Source: Polynucleobacter duraquae
GTDB lineage: Bacteria; Pseudomonadota; Gammaproteobacteria; Burkholderiales; Burkholderiaceae
Length of the DNA: 64,000 nt
NCBI RefSeq assembly: GCF_000973625.1
Contig: NZ_CP007501.1
Coordinates: 186,001 to 250,000 of the forward strand
Reading direction: 5' to 3'
Below, one piece after another: positions 27,161-38,004 of this stretch. The notes beneath the pieces were generated by a model. It saw only the letters and a list, made by a program, of their open reading frames with translations, was not told where the DNA came from and ran no database searches. The first letter of the stretch is position 1; every line of letters starts with the position of its first letter. A program made the position numbers and the translations under genes.

Positions 27161-27904
27161 ATGCGTTGGCTTTATTACTTTCTGAAATGTTTGCTGGGCG
27201 GTTTTATTGCCATGCAAATGTACTTTGTCATTCAGATTGGCTTATGGGTAGTTTTTGATCCTAGCAGTACTGCATTTCAGAGAGCTGAACGTTGGCGCCT
27301 TTGCAGTTTATCTTGGTCTTGCCCGGTTAAGTCAACTTGGGTTCCGTATGACAAGATCTCGGCCAATCTCAAACGTGCTGTTTTAGTGAGTGAAGACGAT
27401 ATCTTCTTTCAGCATATGGGTGTGCGGGTTGAGGATATGAAAAAGGCATGGGCCAAAAATTCACAACTTAACCAACAGGGTAGTGGTAAATCTAAAACAG
27501 CTTTGCGTGGCGGCTCTACGATTACACAGCAATTAGCAAAGAATCTTTTTCTTTCTTCTGAGCAGAATTATTTTCGCAAAGCTCAGGAGCTCATCATTAC
27601 GGGTCTATTGGAGGTAATGCTTCCTAAGCAACGTCTTTATGAAATCTATCTGAACTCGGTAGAATGGGGCGAAGGCATCTTTGGTATTGACGCTGCTTCT
27701 CAGCATTACTATGGCATTAAGCCAGCATCACTTAATCGCGAACAGGCCGCAGCTTTAGCATCAGCATTGCCAGCACCGAAATGTTTCGATAAATCACAAT
27801 ACTGTCGTAAGGCCAATATTCACTTCCCCACGCGGCAGGAATTTATCTTGGAAAATATGGATAGGGTTGCTTTAGCACCCATTCAAAAGCCTAAAGCGCG
27901 CTAG
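27161..27904 (+). CDS. mtgA: Monofunctional peptidoglycan glycosyltransferase
   Basis: GT51 enzyme polymerising lipid II into glycan strands. 247 residues: N-terminal membrane anchor at about 8-28, catalytic Glu in VSEDDIFFQH, RGGSTITQQLAKNLFL, and EIYLNSVEWGEGIFGIDAASQHYYG. There is no transpeptidase domain, so it is monofunctional. It follows aroE by 17 bases, the usual neighbour in betaproteobacteria. Confidence 0.95.
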   Translation: MRWLYYFLKCLLGGFIAMQMYFVIQIGLWVVFDPSSTAFQRAERWRLCSLSWSCPVKSTWVPYDKISANLKRAVLVSEDDIFFQHMGVRVEDMKKAWAKNSQLNQQGSGKSKTALRGGSTITQQLAKNLFLSSEQNYFRKAQELIITGLLEVMLPKQRLYEIYLNSVEWGEGIFGIDAASQHYYGIKPASLNREQAAALASALPAPKCFDKSQYCRKANIHFPTRQEFILENMDRVALAPIQKPKAR

Positions 27905-27906
27905 TG

Positions 27907-28752
27907 TTATTTAGTGCTTGCAGCTCTTAGCGCATCTCTCGTTGCGATGGCTACTTTTCTGGCCGCCTCGGCAAAATCATTTCCTGAGCTTGCATACAAA
28001 ATTGCTCTGGAGGAGTTGATCATCATGCCTGTGCCTAGCTGATTGGGTATGCCGCCAGCTTTAACGGTGGCATCGATATCGCCACCTTGAGCGCCAATGC
28101 CTGGAATGAGTAAAGGCATCTCGCCCACAATGGCTCGCACTTGAGCAATTTCTTTGGGAAAGGTAGCGCCAACTACTAGGCTAATTTGTCCAGAGGCATT
28201 CCAGTTCTGTGCGGCAAGCTTGGCCACATGCAGATAAAGCGGCTCCCCATTGGGGGCTACATTCAAGAACTGAAGGTCGGAGCCCCCTAGATTTGAGGTT
28301 CGACATAAAACAATCACGCCCTTGCCAGCGTGCTTCAGGTAAGGTTCGATCGTGTCAAAGCCCATGTAAGGGTTCACGGTGACGGCATCTGCACCATAGC
28401 GCTCAAAGGCCTCTAAGGCGTAGTGGTCAGCCGTACTACCGATATCACCACGCTTCGAGTCCAATATGACAGGGATATGCGGATATTGATCTTTAAGATA
28501 GCGAGTGAGCTTTTCAAGTTGAGCCTCGGCTCTTTGAGAGGCAAAGTAAGCGATCTGGGGCTTAAAGGAGCAGGCGGTATCCGCAGTGGCATCAGCGATC
28601 TCGCGGCAGAACTCAAAAATCCCCTCAGGCTTGTCCTGAAATACAGCAGGTAAACGCTTGGGATCTGGATCAAAGCCCACGCACAACATACTGCCTTGAG
28701 AAGCCCATGCAGACTGGAGTTGTTGGATAAAGGTATTTGAGCTGGAGTTCAT
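27907..28752 (-). CDS. pyrF: Orotidine 5'-phosphate decarboxylase
   Basis: Last step of UMP synthesis. 281 residues from ATG 28752; an in-frame TTG at 28776 is rejected as start. The active-site motif [12 protein letters not shown] and FKPQIAYF are typical of the longer type 2 PyrF family found in betaproteobacteria and mycobacteria. GIGAQGGD and [10 protein letters not shown] form the phosphate-binding end. Convergent with mtgA, with only two bases between stops. Confidence 0.95.
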   Translation of the reverse strand: MNSSSNTFIQQLQSAWASQGSMLCVGFDPDPKRLPAVFQDKPEGIFEFCREIADATADTACSFKPQIAYFASQRAEAQLEKLTRYLKDQYPHIPVILDSKRGDIGSTADHYALEAFERYGADAVTVNPYMGFDTIEPYLKHAGKGVIVLCRTSNLGGSDLQFLNVAPNGEPLYLHVAKLAAQNWNASGQISLVVGATFPKEIAQVRAIVGEMPLLIPGIGAQGGDIDATVKAGGIPNQLGTGMMINSSRAILYASSGNDFAEAARKVAIATRDALRAASTK

Positions 28753-28826
28753 TAGGATTGGGCTTATTTTAGTCAAACTGTCATGGTCTATAGGATAAAC
28801 TAGCGACCATTCCTTAGGAGTTCACC

Positions 28827-29798
28827 ATGATCAACTTGTTCGTCCTGCAAAATGGCCGCCTCTCTCAAGAGCAAGTGGAAGATCGCAATGAATTGTTGCA
28901 ATACTCCAATCCTATCTGGATCGACGTTGTTGATCCCGAAGAAGAAGAGCTCCTGTGGATCAAAGAGGCTTTTGGCGTTCTCTTGCCTGAATTAGATGAT
29001 TTAGGCGACTTAGAAGCTTCTGCGCGGTATTTCGAGGCGGATGATGGCCACCTTCATATTCGTACTGATTTCTTATTGGACGAAGAAGAAACTTCTCGAA
29101 ACGTGCGAGTTGCTTTCGTGATGACCAAGCAAGTTTTGTTCTCGATTCATGACGAAGATTTACCAGTGTTCCGCTTGGTGCGTTTGCGTGCCCGTTTACG
29201 TCCAGGTTCAGTTAGTAATGCGAAAGATGTTTTGCTCGACCTGTACTCCACTGATGCTGAGTACTCTGCCGATGCCTTGGAAGAGGTTTATGAAAATCTC
29301 GAGCAAGCAGGCAAGCGTGTTCTGCAAGATGACATTACCGATCATGATGCAGAGGAAGTGCTCGAAACGATTGCCAAGGAAGAGGATACCAACGGACGTA
29401 TTCGTCGCAATGTAATGGATACTCGTCGCGCATTGTCTTTTTTGATGCGCAGCAAATTATTGTCTGATGAGCAGCAAGAAGAAGCGCGTCAGATTTTGCG
29501 AGATATTGATTCATTAGAAAACCATACCGCCTTCTTATTCGATAAGATCAACTTCTTGATGGATGCGACAGTCGGTTTTATTAATTTGAACCAAAGTAAG
29601 ATCATCAAGATCTTCTCGGTGGTGTCTGTTGCCTTAATGCCTCCAACTTTATTAGCGAGCGTGTGGGGAATGAACTTCCGCTATATGCCTGAACTAGAAC
29701 AGACTTGGGGTTATCCAGTTGCGATTATTTCAATGGTGATTTCAGCGATGATTCCATTGGGTTACTTCCGCCACAAGGGTTGGCTTAGCTCACGTTAA
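28827..29798 (+). CDS. corA: Magnesium/cobalt transporter CorA
   Basis: Pentameric inner-membrane divalent-cation channel. 323 residues: large acidic cytosolic domain (about 1-260) and two C-terminal transmembrane helices at about 266-287 and 296-315. The signature GMN motif (SVWGMNFRYMPEL) sits after the first helix. A TTAGGAG ribosome binding site precedes the ATG. Divergent from pyrF. Confidence 0.95.
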   Translation: MINLFVLQNGRLSQEQVEDRNELLQYSNPIWIDVVDPEEEELLWIKEAFGVLLPELDDLGDLEASARYFEADDGHLHIRTDFLLDEEETSRNVRVAFVMTKQVLFSIHDEDLPVFRLVRLRARLRPGSVSNAKDVLLDLYSTDAEYSADALEEVYENLEQAGKRVLQDDITDHDAEEVLETIAKEEDTNGRIRRNVMDTRRALSFLMRSKLLSDEQQEEARQILRDIDSLENHTAFLFDKINFLMDATVGFINLNQSKIIKIFSVVSVALMPPTLLASVWGMNFRYMPELEQTWGYPVAIISMVISAMIPLGYFRHKGWLSSR

Positions 29799-29802
29799 TG
29801 AA

Positions 29803-30327
29803 TTAGGCATTTTTTGGTTTAAGTAATTCCAAAAATTGAGAGAGTGCAAAATCACGCGCTTGCTCTCGCACTACTTGGCGATCACCGTTGAAGTGTTTAG
29901 TCAGCGTGACTGTATTAATAACATCATGCCCAACATTTTCTTTAATCACCAAGCCAAAGCAGACAGTGCCAACCGGCTTTTCTGCTGAACCACCCGTTGG
30001 ACCAGCGATACCGGTAATGGAGATAGCAGCGTTGACATTGGCATGACGTAGCGCCCCCTCGGCCATGGCTTTGGCGACTTGTTCGCTGACTGCGCCAAAA
30101 GAGTCAATCGTTTCCATTGAAACGTCTAAGCATTCTGATTTTGCGGCATTGCTGTAGGTGACATAGCCTCGTTCAAGCCAATCACTCGAGCCTGCTAAGT
30201 CCGTTAGTGTGGCGCAGACAAGGCCGCCAGTGCAGGACTCTGCTAAGGCAATTTTCCAGCCCCGGCTCACTAGAGTCAAGGCAATAGCTCTCGCCAGCTC
30301 ATGTTGGGGATCGTTATTGTTTTTCAT
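29803..30327 (-). CDS. pncC: Nicotinamide-nucleotide amidase (CinA C-terminal domain)
   Basis: Deamidates NMN to NaMN in NAD recycling. 174 residues corresponding only to the C-terminal CinA domain: AESCTGGLVCATLTDLAGSSDW, SNAAKSECL and SITGIAGPTGGSAEKPVGTV are conserved. Last of a tight minus-strand operon thiL-pgpA-pncC with four-base ATGA overlaps. Confidence 0.93.
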   Translation of the reverse strand: MKNNNDPQHELARAIALTLVSRGWKIALAESCTGGLVCATLTDLAGSSDWLERGYVTYSNAAKSECLDVSMETIDSFGAVSEQVAKAMAEGALRHANVNAAISITGIAGPTGGSAEKPVGTVCFGLVIKENVGHDVINTVTLTKHFNGDRQVVREQARDFALSQFLELLKPKNA

Positions 30328-30905
30328 GAGAGATAGCCCAATCCAATTTGCACAAGCGCTATTGTGAGAAGTGTAAAAAATGCAGCAGCAAGATCATCTG
30401 CAATGATTCCGAAGCCGCGCCATAGTATTAAGCCAATACTTGATGGAGAGGAGTTATCACTATTTTCTAAATGTTTAAAGTACCGATCAATCATTCCAAT
30501 CGGACCGGGTTTCACGGCATCAAAGAATCGGAATAGTGCAAATGCCAAAATTTGTACCCATAAGTTTGCTGGCAGGATGAATATCAATACAAGCCAGAAG
30601 GCGACTAATTCATCCCACACAATTCCACCAAAATCTTTTTTCCCTAACTCTTCACTGACTTGTCCGCAGATCCAGCAACCCAGAAGAATCCCTGTGCCAA
30701 TAATCCACCACCATGCTTCTGTTGATAGAAAGAGTTCGCCCAGTAAGAAAGCAGCCCAAGCCCACAGTGTTCCTGCAGTACCGGGTGCAAATGGTGCCAA
30801 TCCACTACCCAGTCCAAACGCCAAGGCACGGCTTGGTTTGCTAAATACCCAACTCAAGCTGGGGGTGGGTACGGTCGAAGTTGGCGTATTGGTTTGATTA
30901 TTCAT
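30324..30905 (-). CDS. pgpA: Phosphatidylglycerophosphatase A
   Basis: Membrane enzyme that dephosphorylates phosphatidylglycerol phosphate. 193 residues with several hydrophobic segments and the family motifs GLGSGLAPFAPGTAGTL and DDLAAA near the C-terminus, plus WDELVAFW. It overlaps thiL upstream and pncC downstream by four bases each, indicating translational coupling. A long open frame on the opposite strand is a shadow. Confidence 0.94.
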   Translation of the reverse strand: MNNQTNTPTSTVPTPSLSWVFSKPSRALAFGLGSGLAPFAPGTAGTLWAWAAFLLGELFLSTEAWWWIIGTGILLGCWICGQVSEELGKKDFGGIVWDELVAFWLVLIFILPANLWVQILAFALFRFFDAVKPGPIGMIDRYFKHLENSDNSSPSSIGLILWRGFGIIADDLAAAFFTLLTIALVQIGLGYLS

Positions 30906-31924
30906 GCGAAGTGATCAAAGGATTTGAGCAGTTGATTTACTTCTTCAGGATTTAATCTAGCCCCATTGCTGTCAATGAGCTGGATCTTTGGTGAGTGATT
31001 TTGCATATCCTTGATGCTGCCAATTTGAGTGAGTGGAAGATTTAAGTCTCCACTGATTTTGGTGATGGCATTTCTTAAGCTACTTGCGGCAGTAAAGCAC
31101 AACTCGTAATCATCACCGCCACTTGCGGCATATTGATTTTGAATATTGGGCGATTGTTTGCGTAGTGTTCTGGATTTAGGGATCTGCTCTAAATGGATTT
31201 CTGCATCTTTACCTGATTGCTGGAGGATATGCCTCAGATCACCCAATAGACCATCGGAGACATCTAAAGCAGAATTGGCCACGCCTCTTAAGGCGATGCC
31301 TAAATTAATTCTAGGGGTGGGTTGATGCATACGCGCTTCAATTACTTCCAAATCTCCCTTTTCTAATTCAATCTCATGACGCAGTGCAGCAAGTGCAAGT
31401 CTGGCGTCACCAACGGCTCCTGAAACCCAAATGTCATCACCTACTAATGCGCCTGACCTAAGGATGGCTTTATCTTTTGGAATACTGCCAAAAGCAGTGA
31501 TACAAATATTGAGTGGGCCGGCAGTGGTGTCACCGCCAATAAGTGGGCAGGTAAATTGATTGGCGATGGCAAATAAACCTTTGCTAAACGCTTCTAACCA
31601 GGCTGAATTCGCCTCAGGTAGCGCCAGTGCTAGTGTGAAGCCCATTGGCCTAGCACCCATAGCGGCTAGGTCTGAGAGGTTGACTGCTAGGGCTTTCCAG
31701 CCCAGCCACTCTGGATTAGCGCCTACAAAAAAGTGTCTGCCACTGACCAACATGTCGCTGGTAATGGCAATCTCCTCGGCAGGATCGGTTTTTAGTAGGG
31801 CGCAATCATCTCCAATTCCCATTTTTACTGAGCCGGGATTGCTGACAAGCATCAGTTCCGACTGCGTTTTAAAGAAACGCTGAATGAGATCAAATTCGCC
31901 AAGTGAGGATATTTGAGATTGCAT
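30902..31924 (-). CDS. thiL: Thiamine-monophosphate kinase
   Basis: Phosphorylates TMP to the cofactor TPP. 340 residues from ATG 31924 (MQSQISSLGEFDLIQRFF), which is the family start; the frame is open to 32044 but that extension has no homology. Conserved GIGDDCALL, SDMLVSGRHF, GGDTT and DVSDGLLGDL are the Mg-ATP and substrate motifs. First gene of thiL-pgpA-pncC and divergent from maeB. Confidence 0.94.
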   Translation of the reverse strand: MQSQISSLGEFDLIQRFFKTQSELMLVSNPGSVKMGIGDDCALLKTDPAEEIAITSDMLVSGRHFFVGANPEWLGWKALAVNLSDLAAMGARPMGFTLALALPEANSAWLEAFSKGLFAIANQFTCPLIGGDTTAGPLNICITAFGSIPKDKAILRSGALVGDDIWVSGAVGDARLALAALRHEIELEKGDLEVIEARMHQPTPRINLGIALRGVANSALDVSDGLLGDLRHILQQSGKDAEIHLEQIPKSRTLRKQSPNIQNQYAASGGDDYELCFTAASSLRNAITKISGDLNLPLTQIGSIKDMQNHSPKIQLIDSNGARLNPEEVNQLLKSFDHFA

Positions 31925-32008
31925 GCCCCATTTTATGGCTCTTGGGAGTCTTTCATCTGAGAGGAATAGAATTAGAAGCTTGAATACCTCTGATTGATGA
32001 GTGAACTG

Positions 32009-34336
32009 ATGAGCAAACCAAGTAATAACAGCAAAGAACAGCAAATAGCAGATTTAAGGGCGGCCGCTCTTCACTATCATGAGTTTCCAACTCCGGGGAA
32101 GATTGAAATCGCCCCAACGAAGCAGCTAACCAACCAGCGTGACTTAGCCTTGGCTTACACGCCTGGCGTTGCTGCACCTTGCGAGGAAATTGTTAAAGAT
32201 CCTGCTAATGCCTTCAAATACACAGCCCGAGGTAATTTAGTTGGTGTGATCACCAACGGCACGGCAGTATTGGGTCTGGGAAATATTGGGCCACTGGCCA
32301 GTAAGCCAGTGATGGAAGGTAAAGCAGTTCTGTTCAAGAAATTTGCTGGCATTGATGTTTTTGATATTGAAGTGAACGAAAACGATCCAGATAAATTAGT
32401 TGAAATTATTGCAGCGCTCGAACCCACTTTTGGTGGTATCAATTTAGAAGACATCAAAGCACCAGATTGTTTCATTGTTGAGCGCAAGCTGCGAGCGCGT
32501 ATGAAGATTCCGGTCTTTCATGATGACCAACATGGAACTGCGATTGTGGTTGCTGCTGCGATTCTGAATGGCTTAAAAGTAGTCGGTAAGGATGTTACTA
32601 ATGTGAAATTAGTCACCTCTGGTGCTGGCGCTGCTGCATTAGCTTGTTTGGATTTATTGGTTGATCTTGGTATCCCACGTAAGAATATTTGGGTTACTGA
32701 CTTAGTTGGTGTTGCATACAAAGGCCGTCAAGAATTGATGGATCCGCAAAAGGAGCCGTTTTGTCAGGAGACTGATTTACGTACCCTAGATCAAGTGATT
32801 GAAGGCGCTGATATTTTTCTAGGCCTCTCAGCTGGCGGTGTTCTTAAGCAATCCATGGTGAAGAAGATGGCTGATAAGCCATTGATCTATGCCTTGGCAA
32901 ATCCAACACCTGAGATTCTCCCTGAGGAAGTAAAGGAAGTTCGTCCTGACGCGGTGATGGCAACGGGTCGTACTGATTATCCAAATCAAGTGAATAACGT
33001 GCTGTGCTTTCCATTTATCTTCCGTGGTGCACTAGACGTCGGTGCTACCACCATCACACGTGGCATGGAAGTCGCAGCAGTCAAGGCTGTGGCGGAGTTA
33101 GCACGAGCTGAGCAGAGCGAAATAGTGACCTCGGTATACGGTATTGAGAACCTATCTTTTGGTCCGGAGTATTTAATTCCAAAACCGTTTGATCCACGTT
33201 TAATTACCGTCATCGCACCCGCTGTTGCTAAAGCGGCAATGGAAGATGGTGTTGCGCTGCGTCCAATTAAAGACTTCGATGCTTACCGCAATCAGTTGCA
33301 ACAATTTGTGTACCACTCCGGTACTTTGATGAAGCCATTATTTAGCATTGCCAAAGGAGTGCCTGCCGCTCAAAAACGTATTGTGTTTGCTGAAGGTGAA
33401 GATGAGCGCGTATTGCGCGCAGTACAAATCATTATTGATGAGCATTTAGCAACACCAATTCTGATCGGTCGTCCTGCGGTAATCGAGCATCGCATTGACA
33501 AGTTCGGATTACGTATTAAAGCGGGTGAAGACTTTGAGATTGTGAATCCAGAGAATGATCCACGCTTCCGTGATTTCTGGCAAACCTATTTGGCCTTGAC
33601 TGAGCGTAAAGGCGTTACCGAATCTTTTGCTAAGTTAGAAATGCGTCGCCGCAATAGCTTGATCGGATCCATCATGATTAGCAAAGGTATGGCTGATGGC
33701 ATGATCTGTGGAACCGTTGGTAACTTAGCAACTCATTTGAAATACATCGATGAGGTGGTAGGTCAAGAGCCGGGCGCCAATGTTTATGGCGCCATGTCTG
33801 GATTGATTTTGCCGGGTCGCCAAGTCTTCTTAGTAGATACCCATGTGAATATCGATCCAACGGCAGAAGAATTGGCTGAACTCACACTGATGGCTGCAAA
33901 CGAAATGCGTAAATTAGGCATAGTGCCTAAGGTAGCACTCTTGTCTCACTCCAACTTCGGTTCTAGTAGCGCTCCATCCGCAGTCAAAATGCGTGACGTA
34001 CTAGCTTTAATTCAAAAAGCAGATCCTAGTCTTGAAGTGGACGGCGAAATGCACGGTGATAGCGCTTTGGATGAAACCATTCGTGCTAGCGCTGTTACTT
34101 CATCACCTTTAAAAGGTGGTGCCAATTTGCTGGTGTTGCCAAATATTGATGCCGCAAACATTTCTTACAACTTGCTAAAGACTGCTGCTGGAAACGGTAT
34201 TGCAATTGGACCATTACTCCTAGGTGCAGCTAAGCCAATTCATATTCTGACGCCTTCAGCTACTGTGCGTCGTATCGTTAATGTGACCACCTTGGCGGTA
34301 GTTGAAGCAGCAAGCAATGCTAGAGGGGCGGCCTAA
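32009..34336 (+). CDS. maeB: NADP-dependent malic enzyme with phosphotransacetylase-like domain
   Basis: Oxidative decarboxylation of malate to pyruvate. The MaeB-type protein has about 775 residues: malic-enzyme half at about 1-430 ([44 protein letters not shown]) and a phosphotransacetylase-like half at about 430-775 ([36 protein letters not shown]). In this class the second half is regulatory and binds acetyl-CoA. ATG 32009 is chosen for a GAG spaced seven bases upstream; ATG 31997 is an alternative. Confidence 0.94.
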   Translation: MSKPSNNSKEQQIADLRAAALHYHEFPTPGKIEIAPTKQLTNQRDLALAYTPGVAAPCEEIVKDPANAFKYTARGNLVGVITNGTAVLGLGNIGPLASKPVMEGKAVLFKKFAGIDVFDIEVNENDPDKLVEIIAALEPTFGGINLEDIKAPDCFIVERKLRARMKIPVFHDDQHGTAIVVAAAILNGLKVVGKDVTNVKLVTSGAGAAALACLDLLVDLGIPRKNIWVTDLVGVAYKGRQELMDPQKEPFCQETDLRTLDQVIEGADIFLGLSAGGVLKQSMVKKMADKPLIYALANPTPEILPEEVKEVRPDAVMATGRTDYPNQVNNVLCFPFIFRGALDVGATTITRGMEVAAVKAVAELARAEQSEIVTSVYGIENLSFGPEYLIPKPFDPRLITVIAPAVAKAAMEDGVALRPIKDFDAYRNQLQQFVYHSGTLMKPLFSIAKGVPAAQKRIVFAEGEDERVLRAVQIIIDEHLATPILIGRPAVIEHRIDKFGLRIKAGEDFEIVNPENDPRFRDFWQTYLALTERKGVTESFAKLEMRRRNSLIGSIMISKGMADGMICGTVGNLATHLKYIDEVVGQEPGANVYGAMSGLILPGRQVFLVDTHVNIDPTAEELAELTLMAANEMRKLGIVPKVALLSHSNFGSSSAPSAVKMRDVLALIQKADPSLEVDGEMHGDSALDETIRASAVTSSPLKGGANLLVLPNIDAANISYNLLKTAAGNGIAIGPLLLGAAKPIHILTPSATVRRIVNVTTLAVVEAASNARGAA

Positions 34337-34365
34337 GACCTAGGGATGGGCTTATATTTATACTA

Positions 34366-34381
34366 GTTAGTGTTAACTAAC
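34366..34381. repeat. Hairpin/palindrome GTTAGT-GTTA-ACTAAC
   Basis: Perfect six-base arms with a four-base centre lie between maeB and the barstar-like gene, in an AT-rich 138-base gap. There is no T-tract on the plus strand, so it is a weak terminator candidate at best. It could equally be an operator for the downstream gene. Confidence 0.35.
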
Positions 34382-34435
34382 ATAAATTATTACTTTATAA
34401 ATCAATGGTTTATATAAAATGTACTGTAATTGGGC

Positions 34436-34464
34436 TTGATTTGATGGCGTGTTAAGGGTAATCT
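34436..34464 (+). promoter_or_regulatory. Promoter of the barstar-like gene
   Basis: TTGATT at 34436-34441 and TAATCT at 34459-34464 are spaced by 17 bases. The predicted start near 34471 is only about four bases before the ATG at 34475, and no Shine-Dalgarno sequence precedes that ATG, suggesting a leaderless or near-leaderless mRNA. An AT-rich TATATAAAAT segment near 34411 is an alternative -10. Confidence 0.5.
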
Positions 34465-34474
34465 AGCATCCATC

Positions 34475-35095
34475 ATGAATAATCGCTCTGAAAACGGCAC
34501 TACAGTAGGCTTTGACGAACACAGCCGGGCTGAAAGTTGGGATAGTAACGATCGACTCGAAACCGAGTCATCCGCAGCCAATATCTATGCTGAGGGCGGT
34601 TTATCTCGTTTACAAACCTATGCAGCAAATCAAGTTTCGGGGAAAAAAGTGACAGCTTCTTGGCGTGCCGCTTTGGCCGTTCGCGATGCCGGACCGCCGG
34701 CAATGTTGCGCAGTGTGCGCCCTAATATCGTGCAATCTATTCGTGCTTTCCGCACTCCTGATCTTCAGGAGGCAGCTACTGAGCTTGGCCAGCATTTCAT
34801 TTACGCTAATTGTGCAAATGCGATGACTAAAGGTGAAGTATTGGAGGCGATTGCGATTGCTTACACATTCACCAAGCAACAGGCGAAGAATTTTGATCCT
34901 TTATTGGATGCTTTGACGACAACTGTTGATAAGTCTGGCCCTCAGCCAGGTTTTGTAGTGGTGCTCGAAGGTTTACCTTGTACTCAGAAGTTTGACAAAG
35001 AGGCTCGTGAGACTCTGCTAGATGTATTCCGTGATGCCGTGGACTTCTGGTCTGAGCGCCGAACACCATACCGCGTGTTCTACTCTTTTGCCTAA
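34475..35095 (+). CDS. Barstar (barnase inhibitor) family protein, orphan
   Basis: A 206-residue protein whose last ~95 residues resemble barstar: a helix-rich start (NAMTKGEVLEAIAIAYTF), KNFDPLLDAL, and a strand/helix pattern GFVVVLEGLP ... ETLLDVFRDAVDFWSERRTPYRVFYSF. Barstar itself is about 90 residues. The N-terminal ~95 residues are hydrophilic, acidic at first and without a signal peptide. No barnase/guanyl-specific RNase gene is adjacent, so the partner is unknown. Similar orphan genes occur near rsmE in related betaproteobacteria as far as I recall. Confidence 0.7.
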   Translation: MNNRSENGTTVGFDEHSRAESWDSNDRLETESSAANIYAEGGLSRLQTYAANQVSGKKVTASWRAALAVRDAGPPAMLRSVRPNIVQSIRAFRTPDLQEAATELGQHFIYANCANAMTKGEVLEAIAIAYTFTKQQAKNFDPLLDALTTTVDKSGPQPGFVVVLEGLPCTQKFDKEARETLLDVFRDAVDFWSERRTPYRVFYSFA

Positions 35096-35148
35096 TCACA
35101 CGTTTTAGCGAACCAAGCAGTAAGGCAGTAAATCAGCAAAAATCGCCT

Positions 35149-35910
35149 TTATTTGAGGCGATTTTGCATTTCTGGATCCCAAATGCTGTGAACAGCGGTA
35201 ATTGCCACAATCCCAGCAGTTTCAGTTCTCAATACTCGATCACCCAGAGAGACTATTTGATAACCCGCTGCCTGAGCTTGTGCTTCCTCTTCTGGGGTGT
35301 GTCCACCTTCGGGCCCTATCATGAGAATAATGTCCTGTGGCGGGCTATCAATCAATGCTGAATACAAGCTTTTATCAGTATCTGGGCTTAAAAGAAGTTT
35401 AAGTTTAGCTTTTTGTGGCTTCTGTAGGTAACTTGCAAAACTTTGTACTGGCTCTACAGTAGCCAAGACTGTGCGATCACATTGTTCGCAAGCAGCTTGA
35501 ACAATACCTTGCCAGTGCAAAAGGCGCTTTTGAGCGCGCTCAAAGTCACTAGAACGGGTTAATTTGGTAACTGAGCGCTCACACTGTAATGGGACAATGA
35601 CCTGAGCCCCAGTCTCAATCGCCTTTTCAACCACCCAATCCATCTTGTCGCCTCCAGCTAGGCCTTGCGCCAAAGTAATGGCATAGAGGCTCTCACGATG
35701 GGTATCTTGGTGAATATCGCTCAACTCGGCTTCCCCTGATTTATTGCCCAGCGAGAGCAGTTTGGCTTGGGCAACTTGACCATTTCCATCAAAGATAGGG
35801 AAGAATTCACCGACTTGGATGCGGCGGACGCGCAGGTGATGTGCGAGCTCAGGAGTGAGGGGATTTGGCTTTTGGTTTTCCCATGGGCCGGGAAGATAAA
35901 ATTGAGGCAT
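35149..35910 (-). CDS. rsmE: 16S rRNA m3U1498 methyltransferase
   Basis: SPOUT-class methyltransferase of 253 residues that methylates N3 of U1498. The N-terminal PUA-like part (MPQFYLPG ... HHLRVRRIQVGE) is followed by the knotted SAM-binding region IGPEGGHTPEEEAQAQAAGY and LGDRVLRTETAGIVAI, which are diagnostic. Divergent from tkt and convergent with the barstar-like gene. Confidence 0.95.
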   Translation of the reverse strand: MPQFYLPGPWENQKPNPLTPELAHHLRVRRIQVGEFFPIFDGNGQVAQAKLLSLGNKSGEAELSDIHQDTHRESLYAITLAQGLAGGDKMDWVVEKAIETGAQVIVPLQCERSVTKLTRSSDFERAQKRLLHWQGIVQAACEQCDRTVLATVEPVQSFASYLQKPQKAKLKLLLSPDTDKSLYSALIDSPPQDIILMIGPEGGHTPEEEAQAQAAGYQIVSLGDRVLRTETAGIVAITAVHSIWDPEMQNRLK

Positions 35911-35953
35911 TACTGAAATATAGCTAATTAATTTTCTCGAGACCCAATTTACG

Positions 35954-37948
35954 ATGTCAAACCTTCAAATTCGTATGGCAAATGCCATCCGCGCTTTATC
36001 CATGGATGCAGTACAACAAGCCAATTCGGGGCATCCTGGAATGCCAATGGGTATGGCTGATATTGCAGTCGGTCTTTGGAATGAGCATTTGCAACACAAT
36101 CCAACCGATCCCCATTGGATGAATCGTGATCGCTTTGTTTTATCTAACGGCCATGGCTCGATGTTGTTGTATTCCTTATTGCATCTCACTGGCTATGACT
36201 TACCAATTGGCGAATTGAAAAACTTCCGTCAGTTACATAGCAAAACTGCTGGACATCCTGAGTATGGAATTACTCCCGGAGTAGAAACTACTACCGGTCC
36301 TTTAGGTCAGGGTATTTCAAATGCGGTTGGTATGGCTTTGGCAGAAAAATTATTAGCAGGGGAATTTAATCGCCCTGGTCATAATATTGTTGATCACTAT
36401 ACCTACGTGTTTTTAGGTGATGGTTGTTTGATGGAAGGCATCAGTCATGAAGTATGTTCATTGGCTGGCACACTCAAACTGAATAAACTCATCGCACTAT
36501 GGGATGACAATGGCATCTCAATTGATGGCAAAGTAGTTTCTTGGTTTAACGAAGATACGCCAAAGCGTTTTGAGGCTTACGGCTGGAATGTCCTTCGTGC
36601 TGTGGATGGTCATGATGCAGAGGCTGTATCTAGCGCAATCGCTCAAGCGAAGAAGAGTGACAAACCGACATTGATTTGTTGCAAGACTGCGATTGGTCAA
36701 GGTTCTCCCAACATGGCGGGTAGCGATAAGGTGCATGGCTCCCCATTGGGCGCAGCTGAAATTGCAGCAACCCGTGTTGCATTGAACTGGCCGTACGCAC
36801 CCTTTGAAATTCCAAATGATATTTACGAAGCTTGGGATTTCAAGAAGCGTGGCCAAGCTTCTGAGCATGAGTGGAATAAAGAATTTCAGGCATACAAAAA
36901 CAAATATCCAGAATTGGCTTCTGAATTGCAGCGTCGCATGCAAGGCGATTTATCCCAAGACTTCTCTAAGACTTTAGATGCTTATTTAAAAACCTGTGAA
37001 GTTAAAGCAGAAACTATTGCTACTCGTAAGGCTAGTCAAAATGCCATCGAGGCTTTGGCGCCAGCGTTACCCGAGTTCATGGGTGGCTCTGCTGACCTAA
37101 CAGGATCTAACTTAACGAACTGGTCTTCATGTAAACCTGTACGTGGTGATCAGTGGGGTAATCACATTAATTACGGTGTGCGCGAATTTGGTATGAGTGC
37201 CATCATGAACGGCATCGCTTTACATGGTGGATATATACCATTTGGCGGCACCTTCTTAACCTTCTCTGATTACAGTCGCAATGCATTGCGTATGGCTGCA
37301 TTGATGAAGTTACGAAGCATCTTTGTCTTTACTCATGACTCTATCGGCTTGGGTGAAGATGGTCCAACTCACCAGTCTGTTGAGCACATAGCAAGCTTGC
37401 GTCTTATTCCGAATTTAATGGTGTGGCGTCCATGTGACACTACTGAGAGTGCGGTTGCATGGGGTGCTGCGATTGAGCGTAAGCATGGCCCAAGCGCTTT
37501 GATCTTCAGTCGTCAGAACTGCCCATTTGTTTCACGCAATAGTCAGCAAGTAAAAGATATTGCCCGCGGTGGATATGTTTTGCATGATCCCAAGAAATTA
37601 AAGATCAAGGCAGTAATCATTGCTACTGGTTCAGAAATCGCTTTGGCGTTGCAAACAGCGGAGCGTCTAGAGGGTGAGGGTTTTGGTATACGCGTGGTAT
37701 CGATTCCATCAACGACAGTATTTGATCAACAAGACGCTGCGTACAAGGCAAAAGTTTTGCCGGCGGATATTCCGCGCATTGCTGTTGAAGCTGGCGTGAG
37801 TGATTTCTGGTGGAAGTATGGTTGTGTTGCTGTGCATGGTGTTGATACCTTCGGAGAATCTGCGCCAGCACCTGTCCTCTATGAATACTTTGGTTTAACG
37901 GTTGATCAGATTGCTAAAACAGTGAAGCAATGTATTGCAAAGAAATAG
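35954..37948 (+). CDS. tkt: Transketolase
   Basis: Thiamine-diphosphate enzyme of the pentose phosphate/Calvin-type carbon shuffle. 664 residues: start [36 protein letters not shown] truncated here to its motifs HPGMPMG, TPD-binding GDGCLMEG with the NGISIDG tail, and the pyrimidine-domain [14 protein letters not shown]. Length matches the family. It precedes gap by about 56 bases and is probably cotranscribed. Confidence 0.97.
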   Translation: MSNLQIRMANAIRALSMDAVQQANSGHPGMPMGMADIAVGLWNEHLQHNPTDPHWMNRDRFVLSNGHGSMLLYSLLHLTGYDLPIGELKNFRQLHSKTAGHPEYGITPGVETTTGPLGQGISNAVGMALAEKLLAGEFNRPGHNIVDHYTYVFLGDGCLMEGISHEVCSLAGTLKLNKLIALWDDNGISIDGKVVSWFNEDTPKRFEAYGWNVLRAVDGHDAEAVSSAIAQAKKSDKPTLICCKTAIGQGSPNMAGSDKVHGSPLGAAEIAATRVALNWPYAPFEIPNDIYEAWDFKKRGQASEHEWNKEFQAYKNKYPELASELQRRMQGDLSQDFSKTLDAYLKTCEVKAETIATRKASQNAIEALAPALPEFMGGSADLTGSNLTNWSSCKPVRGDQWGNHINYGVREFGMSAIMNGIALHGGYIPFGGTFLTFSDYSRNALRMAALMKLRSIFVFTHDSIGLGEDGPTHQSVEHIASLRLIPNLMVWRPCDTTESAVAWGAAIERKHGPSALIFSRQNCPFVSRNSQQVKDIARGGYVLHDPKKLKIKAVIIATGSEIALALQTAERLEGEGFGIRVVSIPSTTVFDQQDAAYKAKVLPADIPRIAVEAGVSDFWWKYGCVAVHGVDTFGESAPAPVLYEYFGLTVDQIAKTVKQCIAKK

Positions 37949-38004
37949 ACAGCATAAGAAACAAAGTATTTATCTAAGAATTCAAAATGAGCAAGGGAAA
38001 TGGA

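Noticed and set aside
30364-30897. 177-codon open frame opposite pgpA
   Set aside because: Antisense shadow of a well-supported gene; no homology and no ribosome binding site.
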